From NCBI RefSeq assembly GCF_022763525.1, contig NZ_JALEGG010000191.1:1-38154 (forward strand): DNA of 38,154 bases. The letters are read 5' to 3'. This document shows positions 32,185 through 38,154 of this stretch, in pieces (positions within the stretch are counted from its first letter, which is position 1; each line of letters starts with the position of its first letter). This DNA is from Acidovorax sp. Lineage in GTDB: Bacteria > Pseudomonadota > Gammaproteobacteria > Burkholderiales > Burkholderiaceae_C. The translations under genes were made by a program, and so were the position numbers. The notes under the pieces are model-generated. The model worked only from the letters and a program-made list of their open reading frames with translations. It had not been told where the DNA came from and did no database searches.

Positions 32185-34056
32185 ATGAATGCACCCACCA
32201 TGCAGGGCCTGAATCTCAACGCCCCCGCCTACGTCAAAAACGCCAAGCTGCTCGCTTGGGTCGCCGACATGGCCGCCTTGTGCAAACCCGACAGCATCTA
32301 CTGGTGCGACGGCACGAAGGAAGAGTACGACCGCCTCTGCCAGCAGTTGGTCGACGCCGGCACCTTCAAGAAGCTCAACCCTGCCAAGCGCCCCGGCAGC
32401 TACCTGGCCTGGTCCGACCCTTCGGACGTGGCCCGCGTGGAAGACCGCACCTACATCTGCTCGGCCAAGAAGGAAGATGCCGGCCCCACCAACAACTGGA
32501 TGGCCCCGGCCGAAATGCGCGCCACGCTGCAACCGCTGTTTGACGGCTGCATGAAGGGCCGCACCATGTACGTGGTGCCCTTCAGCATGGGCCCGCTGGG
32601 CAGCCACATCGCCCACATCGGCGTGGAACTGACCGACAGCGCGTATGTGGCCGTCAACCAGCGCCTCATGACCCGCATGGGCAAGGCCGTGTACGACGTG
32701 CTGGGCGTGGAAGGCGAGTTCGTGCCTTGCATGCACACCGTGGGCGCGCCGCTAGCTGAAGGCGAAAAGGACACCACGAGCTGGCCTTGCAACCCCAAGG
32801 TCAAGTACATCGTCCATTACCCCGAAACGCGCGAAATCTGGTCCTATGGCTCGGGCTACGGCGGCAACGCGCTGCTGGGCAAGAAGTGCCTGGCCCTGCG
32901 CATCGCGTCCACCATGGGCCGCGACCAGGGCTGGCTGGCCGAACACATGCTCATCCTGGGCGTGACCAACCCCCAGGGCAAGAAGTACCACGTGGCAGCG
33001 GCCTTCCCCAGTGCCTGCGGCAAGACCAACTTCTCGATGCTGGTGCCGCCCGAGGCCGGTTTCGCCGGCTGGAAGGTCACCACCATCGGTGACGACATCG
33101 CGTGGATCAAGCCCCATGCCGACGGCAAGCTGTACGCCATCAATCCTGAAGCCGGCTACTTCGGTGTGGCTCCCGGCACCAACATGCACACCAACCCCAA
33201 CTGCATGCGCAGCCTGGACAAGGACGTGATCTTCACCAACGTGGCCCTGACCGACGACGGCGACGTGTGGTGGGAAGGCATGGAAAAGGACACTGGCAAG
33301 CTGCCGGACCACCTGATCGACTGGCAAGGCAAGGACTGGACGCCCCAGATTGCCAAGGAAACCGGCGCCAAGGCCGCCCACCCCAACTCGCGCTTCACCG
33401 TGGCCGCGACCAACAACCCGGCGCTCGATGCCCAGTGGGATGACGCCAACGGCGTGGCGATCGATGCCTTCATCTTCGGCGGCCGCCGCTCGACCACCGT
33501 GCCGCTGGTGACGGAAGCCCGCACCTGGACGGAAGGCGTGTACATGGCCGCCACCATGGGCTCCGAGACCACCGCTGCCGCCTTTGGCGCCCAGGGCGTG
33601 GTGCGCCGCGACCCCTTCGCCATGCTGCCGTTCTGCGGCTACAACATGAGCGACTACTTCCAGCACTGGCTCAACATGGAAGGCAAGATCACCGCCACCG
33701 GCAAGGCTGCGCCGAAGATCTTCTGCGTGAACTGGTTCCGCAAGGACGAAGCCGGCAAGTTCGTATGGCCGGGCTACGGCGACAACATGCGCGTGCTCAA
33801 GTGGATGATCGACCGCATCGAAGGCCAGGCCGCCGGCCAGGAAACCATGTTCGGCGTGGCTCCGCAATACGCCGAAATCAACTGGACGGGCCTCAACTTC
33901 AGCGCCCAGCAGTTCGATGCTGTGACCAGCATCGACAAGGCCGCGTGGGCCGAGGAGTTCAAGCTGCACGACGCGCATTTCGAGCAGCTGGCCTACCACC
34001 TGCCGCAAGCCCTGCTCGACACCAAGGCGCAGTTCGAGAAACGCGTATCGGCCTGA
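32185..34056 (+). CDS. pckG: GTP-dependent phosphoenolpyruvate carboxykinase
   Basis: A 623-residue enzyme converting oxaloacetate and GTP to PEP, the entry to gluconeogenesis. The kinase loop [13 protein letters not shown] is at about residue 274 and marks the GTP class, as the ATP class differs here. Mn and substrate motifs are [18 protein letters not shown] and [12 protein letters not shown]. The ATG at 32185 follows AGGAAG; a longer frame from a GTG at 32104 would overlap the leader repeat and has no homology. Length is normal. A long structured leader suggests regulation after transcription start. Confidence 0.95.
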   Translation: MNAPTMQGLNLNAPAYVKNAKLLAWVADMAALCKPDSIYWCDGTKEEYDRLCQQLVDAGTFKKLNPAKRPGSYLAWSDPSDVARVEDRTYICSAKKEDAGPTNNWMAPAEMRATLQPLFDGCMKGRTMYVVPFSMGPLGSHIAHIGVELTDSAYVAVNQRLMTRMGKAVYDVLGVEGEFVPCMHTVGAPLAEGEKDTTSWPCNPKVKYIVHYPETREIWSYGSGYGGNALLGKKCLALRIASTMGRDQGWLAEHMLILGVTNPQGKKYHVAAAFPSACGKTNFSMLVPPEAGFAGWKVTTIGDDIAWIKPHADGKLYAINPEAGYFGVAPGTNMHTNPNCMRSLDKDVIFTNVALTDDGDVWWEGMEKDTGKLPDHLIDWQGKDWTPQIAKETGAKAAHPNSRFTVAATNNPALDAQWDDANGVAIDAFIFGGRRSTTVPLVTEARTWTEGVYMAATMGSETTAAAFGAQGVVRRDPFAMLPFCGYNMSDYFQHWLNMEGKITATGKAAPKIFCVNWFRKDEAGKFVWPGYGDNMRVLKWMIDRIEGQAAGQETMFGVAPQYAEINWTGLNFSAQQFDAVTSIDKAAWAEEFKLHDAHFEQLAYHLPQALLDTKAQFEKRVSA

Positions 34057-34120
34057 CGCCGCGGCGCCCTGGAGCGGGCGCCGGCCAGACCGCAGGTGGC
34101 TCCCTCGGCCTGCGGCTTCA

Positions 34121-34161
34121 CAGACAAACCGCCCCGCGCTTGGCGCCGGGCGGTTTGTCTG
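34121..34161. other. Long perfect hairpin downstream of pckG, no T tract
   Basis: CAGACAAACCGCCC (34121-34134) pairs with GGGCGGTTTGTCTG (34148-34161) over 14 bp, with an inner GCGC stem. No T run follows, so it may act as an mRNA 3'-end stabiliser, or end transcription weakly. Confidence 0.6.
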
Positions 34162-34205
34162 GGCCTGCGCTTCGCTGCGCGGGCGCACGGCCCGCCACGC
34201 ACCCA

Positions 34206-34235
34206 TAAAAAAAGCCGCAGCGGCTGCTGCGGCTT
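34206..34235 (-). terminator. Rho-independent terminator for the minus-strand membrane gene
   Basis: On the minus strand AAGCCGCAG-CAGCCG-CTGCGGCTT (34235-34212) leads into a T run. It lies 47 bases past the stop of the gene at 34282. Confidence 0.85.
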
Positions 34236-34281
34236 CAAAACCTTGGGGACATTGCCGCAGACGCGGCAGTCAACGACTCGC

Positions 34282-34722
34282 TCAATAGTACTTGCGGATG
34301 TCTTCCACCGTAGCAATGCCCATGGCATGTTGCAGTTCGGCCATGATTCGGGGATCCTTTACCGCCACGGCCCAGGTACGCTCGTCTTCTGCGGCCAGCC
34401 GGCGGTTCTCGGCCCAGGTGTGACCGGCCTTCAACAGTGCAGCGCCAGCGCGGCGAGCCGGAGCGGTGAGCAAGGCCAGTGCCGCGAAGGCCACCAGCCA
34501 CAGCACCATCCATGCAGCCAGCAGGTGGCCTTCGCTCCAGGTGTCGATGACCTGATTTGCCACCACCAGCAATGCCGATACGACGGCCGCCAGCAGCAGG
34601 GTAGCGGCACCGCGGGCGCCGTCAAAGTTGGATGCGACACCCTTGAGTGCTGCGACGGCGTTTTCGGCGCGCACAACGCCGGGGTGTTCGGTGGGGTAGT
34701 CGACGTGGACAAAGCTGGTCAT
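34282..34722 (-). CDS. Small membrane protein, uncharacterised
   Basis: A 146-residue protein with a charged N-tail, two adjacent hydrophobic helices (GAATLLLAAVVSALLVVANQVI and LLAAWMVLWLVAFAALALLTA) and a polar C-terminal half (RLAAEDERTWAVAVKDPRIM, then AELQHAMGIATVEDIRKYY). Both ends probably lie in the cytoplasm. I do not recognise the family. The ATG at 34722 follows an AAGGGAAA ribosome site. It diverges from a LysR-type gene with three palindromes in the 125 bp between them, so LysR control is likely. A terminator follows. Confidence 0.75.
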   Translation of the reverse strand: MTSFVHVDYPTEHPGVVRAENAVAALKGVASNFDGARGAATLLLAAVVSALLVVANQVIDTWSEGHLLAAWMVLWLVAFAALALLTAPARRAGAALLKAGHTWAENRRLAAEDERTWAVAVKDPRIMAELQHAMGIATVEDIRKYY

Positions 34723-34778
34723 TTGGATTTCCCTTTTCTAACGCTTGTGGCGAGATTGCCGGGCGATGGGGTGATATT

Positions 34779-34843
34779 AGGGTTAACCCTTTGCCCATTC
34801 AAGTTTATATTTTGAATCATTGATATTCATGATCGTGATGAAT
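34779..34843. promoter_or_regulatory. Cluster of three palindromes between the membrane gene and LysR gene
   Basis: AGGGTTAACCCT (34779-34790, perfect), ATTCAA-N9-TTGAAT (34797-34817) and ATTCAT-N7-ATGAAT (34825-34843). The last two fit LysR-type T-N11-A sites. The third ends five bases before the LysR ATG. Confidence 0.55.
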
Positions 34844-34847
34844 CGCC

Positions 34848-35807
34848 ATGACGCCTATGAACTTCCGTTCGCTGGACCTGAATCTCCTGCGCGTATTCGA
34901 TGAAGTGATGGCCGAGCGCAGCCTCACGCGCGCGGCCCACAAGCTGTCCATCACCCAGCCTGCGGTGAGCAACGCCATGCGCCGTCTGCGCGATGCACTG
35001 GGCGACGAACTGGTGGTGCGCAGCGGCCAGGGCGTGGAGCCCACGCCGCGGGGACTGGCCCTCTGGCCCCCCGTGCGCGAGGCGCTGGCCCACCTGCAGG
35101 AATCCCTGGCGCCCGGGCATTTCGACCCGGCCACGGCGGAGTCCACCTTCGTGCTGGCGATGGCGGATGCCACGGCAGCCACCCTAGTGCCGGACCTGGT
35201 GCAGATCATCGAGCGCGAGGCCCCCGGCATCTCGATCCGGGTGCTGCCGCTGACCACCCGCGACCCGCGCCGCCAGCTGGAAGATGAGGCCGCCGATATG
35301 GCTGTGGGCTACTTCCCGGCGGCGCTGGCGGACCTCACGGCGCGTGCCCAATCGGGCGGCGCGGTGGTGTTCGAAAGCCGGCGGCTCTACGATGGGGAGT
35401 ACGTGTGCGTCATGCGCCAGGGCCACCCGCTGGCCGACGCGCCGCTGACCCTGGACGCCTACTGCGCTGCGCGCCACATGCTCGTGAGTTTTTCGGGGCG
35501 CCCTTTCGGCTTCATCGATGAAGCGCTGGCGTCGCTGGGCCGTGAACGCAAGGTGGTCATTACCGTCAACCAGTTCTTCACCGCTGGGCGGGTGGTATCG
35601 GGCTCCGACCTGCTGACGGTGCTGCCCCGCCACTTCGTACCCGTCACGGGCATCGCCGACGCCCTGGTGCAACGGCCTCTTCCGCTGGATGTGCCTCCCG
35701 TGCACGTGGACGCCCTGTGGCGCCGCCGCGGCCCACAGCAGGCCGCCATGATGTGGCTGCTGCACGCGCTGACCCGTGCGGCGCGCCGGACATTCCCCGA
35801 TGGATAA
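34848..35807 (+). CDS. LysR-family transcriptional regulator
   Basis: A 319-residue LysR protein. The winged HTH occupies about residues 5-65 (LNLLRVFDEVMAERSLTRAA, then HKLSITQPAVSNAMRRLRD). The effector domain follows with ADMAVGYFPAAL and RQGHPLADAPLTLDAY. The N-terminal style RSLDLNLLRVFDEV and the MRRLRDALGDELVVRSG segment fit the NodD/SyrM/LeuO-like branch, which often senses aromatic or small organic molecules. ATG 34848 is used, though ATG 34857 three codons on is possible. The divergent membrane protein is the obvious target; the palindromes between them support autoregulation. Confidence 0.9.
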   Translation: MTPMNFRSLDLNLLRVFDEVMAERSLTRAAHKLSITQPAVSNAMRRLRDALGDELVVRSGQGVEPTPRGLALWPPVREALAHLQESLAPGHFDPATAESTFVLAMADATAATLVPDLVQIIEREAPGISIRVLPLTTRDPRRQLEDEAADMAVGYFPAALADLTARAQSGGAVVFESRRLYDGEYVCVMRQGHPLADAPLTLDAYCAARHMLVSFSGRPFGFIDEALASLGRERKVVITVNQFFTAGRVVSGSDLLTVLPRHFVPVTGIADALVQRPLPLDVPPVHVDALWRRRGPQQAAMMWLLHALTRAARRTFPDG

Positions 35808-35841
35808 GAGGAATGTTGCGGGCCCGTAGACTCCACTCCAC

Positions 35842-36687
35842 ATGAATATCCAGCTCCTGTCCGACCTGCACCTCGAGGCCCACCCCCACTTCGTTCCGGA
35901 GCCGGCGCCTGGCGCCGACGTACTGGTGCTGGCGGGCGACGTGGGTTCGTACCAGGCGGGGTCGCAACTGGAGGATGCAGACTTTGGCCTGGCCCGTTTC
36001 TCGCCGCTGCCGCAGGGTGCCGGCTGGCCCACGCCAGTGATCTTTGTCCCCGGCAACCACGAGTACGACGCCCAGGACTTCGACGCAGCCCATGCGCGGC
36101 TGCGGCAAACGTGCGATCGCCTTGGCATCCTCTGGCTGGAGCGCGAATGCGTCCAACTGGAAGGCATTCGCTTTGTGGGAACCACGCTGTGGAGCGACTT
36201 CGACGCCTTGGCCGACCACGAAGGCTGCACCGACCTGGGCCGGCGGCTCAAGCTGCGGGAAAAAGCTTTTCGCGCCGCCAACTTCTACCTGCGCAAGACC
36301 GGCGGCACCCGACACGGGGACCTCTTCCTCGCCGAGCCCATGCGCGAACAGGCCCTGGCCTGCCGCCAATGGCTGGCCGATGCGCTGGCGACCCCGTTCG
36401 CTGGGCCCACCGTCGCCGTGACGCACTTTGCCCCCAGCCTGCGCAGCGCCGATCCGCGCTATGGCCTCGTGCCGGGCACGGCGGGTTTTTGCAACGCGCT
36501 GGACGAACTTTTGCCCTACGCGCAGCTGTGGCTCCACGGTCACCTGCATGCCCCCAGCGACTACACGGCAAGTGGGTTGAACGCCGACGGCACGGCTTGG
36601 CAGTGCCGTGTGGTGGCCAATCCGCTGGGCTATGCGCGCAAAGGCGAGCAGGCTGCCTTCCGGCCACAGCACTGCGTCGCCGTATGA
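35842..36687 (+). CDS. Calcineurin-like metallophosphoesterase
   Basis: A 281-residue phosphoesterase with the full metal-site set: SDLHLE (residues 7-12), LAGDVG, PGNHEYD, THFAPS and WLHGHLHAPSDY. These coordinate two metal ions for hydrolysis of a phosphate ester. The substrate is unknown; relatives range from protein phosphatases to nucleotide phosphodiesterases. It starts 34 bp after the LysR stop on the same strand, so both may be read from one promoter. No signal peptide, so it is cytoplasmic. Confidence 0.87.
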   Translation: MNIQLLSDLHLEAHPHFVPEPAPGADVLVLAGDVGSYQAGSQLEDADFGLARFSPLPQGAGWPTPVIFVPGNHEYDAQDFDAAHARLRQTCDRLGILWLERECVQLEGIRFVGTTLWSDFDALADHEGCTDLGRRLKLREKAFRAANFYLRKTGGTRHGDLFLAEPMREQALACRQWLADALATPFAGPTVAVTHFAPSLRSADPRYGLVPGTAGFCNALDELLPYAQLWLHGHLHAPSDYTASGLNADGTAWQCRVVANPLGYARKGEQAAFRPQHCVAV

Positions 36688-36797
36688 TGGCCCCATGGGG
36701 CCCTACCGCCCCGCAGCGCAGAGAAAACAAATGACGCAGGTCAAGACAACAGAAGTCCGCGCACGGTAGGCTGATCCATCCCTTTACGGAGAACACC

Positions 36798-37220
36798 ATG
36801 AACATCCTGCTCGCTGTCGACGGCAGCGCCTACACCAAGAAAATGCTGGCTTACCTGGCCACGCACGACGAACTGCTCGGGGGCAACCACCAGTACACCG
36901 TGCTCACCGTGCAAGCTCCCCTGCCCGCCCGCGCCCGCGCCGCGCTGGGCAAGGAAGTGGTCGACGCCTATCACGCTGAAGAGGCAGAAAAGATCCTCGC
37001 GCCCGTGTGCAAGTTTCTGGCGCGCCACGGCGTGGATGCCAAGCGCAGCGTCAAGGTGGGCCTCGTGGGCGAGAGCATTGCCAAGGTGGCAGACACCGGC
37101 AAGTTCGACCTGCTGGTGATGGGCTCGCATGGCCATGGCGCCCTGGCCACCCTGGTGATGGGGTCAGTGACCACGCAAGTGCTGGCGCACAGCAAGGTGC
37201 CGCTGCTGATCGTCCGCTGA
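36798..37220 (+). CDS. Universal stress protein, UspA family
   Basis: A 140-residue single-domain Usp. MNILLAVDGSAYTKKML is the first strand with the Asp that binds adenine, and GSHGHGALATLVMGSVT (from residue 109) is the G-x2-G-x9-G-S ATP-binding motif, so it is probably of the nucleotide-binding class. GGAG lies upstream of the ATG at 36798. A strong terminator follows. Its expression trigger is not shown by sequence. Confidence 0.92.
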   Translation: MNILLAVDGSAYTKKMLAYLATHDELLGGNHQYTVLTVQAPLPARARAALGKEVVDAYHAEEAEKILAPVCKFLARHGVDAKRSVKVGLVGESIAKVADTGKFDLLVMGSHGHGALATLVMGSVTTQVLAHSKVPLLIVR

Positions 37221-37234
37221 CCCGCTGGCCACCC

Positions 37235-37264
37235 AAAAAAGCCCTGCATTGCAGGGCTTTTTTT
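37235..37264. terminator. Strong terminator after the universal stress protein gene
   Basis: GCCCTGC-ATT-GCAGGGC (37241-37257) flanked by six A and seven T. The A and T runs on both sides allow it to work in both directions. Confidence 0.9.
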
Positions 37265-37294
37265 CGTCCAAATGAAACCGCACAGTTACAACAT

Positions 37295-37331
37295 AACCAC
37301 ATGGTTTACTACACGACCAATTGGTTATAAA
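37295..37331 (+). promoter_or_regulatory. Candidate promoter/operator upstream of the fasciclin gene
   Basis: AACCA-CA-TGGTT (37295-37306) and the perfect palindrome ACCAATTGGT (37316-37325) are adjacent, about 20 bp centre to centre, and run into a -10-like TATAAA (37326-37331). Shared AACCA/TGGTT half-sites suggest a repeated operator over the promoter. Confidence 0.5.
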
Positions 37332-37413
37332 TTCCCGCTGCGCCCATCCTGGCGTGTGATTCCCTGCGGGGAAGCTTGCCCTTCCCCACCACCATCCCAG
37401 CGAGGAGAGAACC

Positions 37414-38154
37414 ATGAACACTGCCTTGAACCGCCGTACCGTCTTGCTGGCCGCCGCCGTGGGCGCCAGCGCCACCCTGCTGCAAGCCTGTGGAGGGGGT
37501 AATGACGAGCCGCAGCGCAACATCGTCGAGATCGCCCAAGCCAACCCTGACCTGAGCATCCTGGTGGAAGCCGTGTCCGCCGCTGGCCTGGCGCCCAGCC
37601 TGAGCACCGGCACGCTCACCGTGTTTGCGCCGACCAACGCGGCCTTCGCCGCGTTGCTCAGCGAACTGGGAGTGACCAAGGAGGCCTTGCTGGCCGACAA
37701 GCCGCTGCTCACTTCAGTGCTGACCTACCACGTGCTCGGCAGCCGGGTCCCGCGTGCGGATGTGCCGCTGGGCAAGGCCATCACGCCCCTATCGGGCGGA
37801 TTCTTCAAAATCGAGTCGACCAATGGCCTGAAGATCACCGATGGCCGCAACCGCGTGTCCACCATCACGGCCACCGACATCGAGGCCAGCAACGGCGTGG
37901 TGCACTTGGTAGACCGGGTGCTGCTGCCCGCCAACAAGGACATCGTCGCCACGGCCTCTTCGCTGCCGGATTTCAGCATCCTCGTGGAGGCGGTGGTGGC
38001 CGCCGGTCTGGCCAGCACCCTGCAGGGCGCCGGCCCTTTCACGGTGTTTGCGCCCACCAATGCGGCGTTTGCAGCACTGCTGACCGAACTGGGGGTGAGC
38101 AAGGAGGCGTTGCTTGCCAACACTGCACTGCTGACCAAGGTGCTCACCTACCAC
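37414..38154 (+). CDS. Fasciclin (FAS1) domain lipoprotein, 3' part missing
   Basis: The frame is open for 247 codons to the window edge. It begins with MNTALNRRTVLLAAAVGAS and ATLLQAC, a signal peptide with lipobox Cys26 and a twin-arginine-like RR, so it is probably a lipoprotein, perhaps exported by Tat. Two FAS1 domains follow, about 37-170 and from 178, each with the motif LTVFAPTNAAFAALL or FTVFAPTNAAFAALL and later LTYHVLG or LTYH. FAS1 proteins mediate adhesion at the cell surface. The two domains are clearly a tandem duplication. ATG 37414 follows GAGGAGAG. Confidence 0.92.
   Translation, partial: MNTALNRRTVLLAAAVGASATLLQACGGGNDEPQRNIVEIAQANPDLSILVEAVSAAGLAPSLSTGTLTVFAPTNAAFAALLSELGVTKEALLADKPLLTSVLTYHVLGSRVPRADVPLGKAITPLSGGFFKIESTNGLKITDGRNRVSTITATDIEASNGVVHLVDRVLLPANKDIVATASSLPDFSILVEAVVAAGLASTLQGAGPFTVFAPTNAAFAALLTELGVSKEALLANTALLTKVLTYH

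Overview
The window is high-GC, densely coded DNA that looks like a chromosome segment of a betaproteobacterium in the Comamonadaceae (Acidovorax, Diaphorobacter or Alicycliphilus type). The reasons are the protein families, their arrangement (NorR/qNor with GGT-N7-ACC operators as in Ralstonia, GTP-dependent PEP carboxykinase, a two-piece methionine synthase, a NrdD/NrdG pair) and a short hairpin repeat of a kind I associate with that family. The genus is an inference. I see no prophage, insertion sequence, CRISPR array, rRNA or tRNA. Only about 9.5-10.1 kb looks compositionally foreign.

Layout. 1-2.6 kb: a partial metallo-beta-lactamase-fold gene divergent from a GlxA-type AraC regulator, then a PPK2 polyphosphate kinase. 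2.7-4.3 kb: glutamate dehydrogenase with a promoter and a terminator. 4.4-7.5 kb: an acyl-CoA ligase translationally coupled to a MelB-type (GPH) symporter. 7.5-10.0 kb: three uncharacterised genes. 10.1-16.0 kb: a tight minus-strand block, rhodanese, GNAT, MetH N-module, ttcA, trhP and an SH3b exported protein, with a MocR-type regulator diverging from its head. 17.7-19.7 kb: recQ.

19.6-29.4 kb is an oxygen-limitation district: an indolepyruvate/phenylpyruvate decarboxylase with an FNR-type box, a class III ribonucleotide reductase in three genes (large NrdD, a 69-residue protein carrying the glycyl-radical motif, and NrdG) behind two NrdR boxes, then a hemerythrin and quinol NO reductase (norB) divergent from norR. 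norB has a sigma-54 promoter and three NorR operators. 29.5-34.1 kb: ilvA, a 48-residue membrane peptide, queC and pckG with a long structured leader. 34.2-38.2 kb: a small membrane protein divergent from a LysR regulator, a metallophosphoesterase, a universal stress protein and a partial two-domain fasciclin lipoprotein.

Points that stand out: (i) the catalytic glycyl-radical segment of the anaerobic ribonucleotide reductase is a separate small gene, and a copy of a dispersed repeat sits in the gap; (ii) this repeat occurs five times in 38 kb, always at gene boundaries, and one copy encodes the start and N-terminus of TtcA; (iii) six tightly packed genes link sulfur transfer, methionine synthesis and tRNA anticodon-loop modification next to a MocR regulator; (iv) regulatory sites in the anaerobic district can be read directly. 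Functions come from recognised family motifs; no database search was possible.
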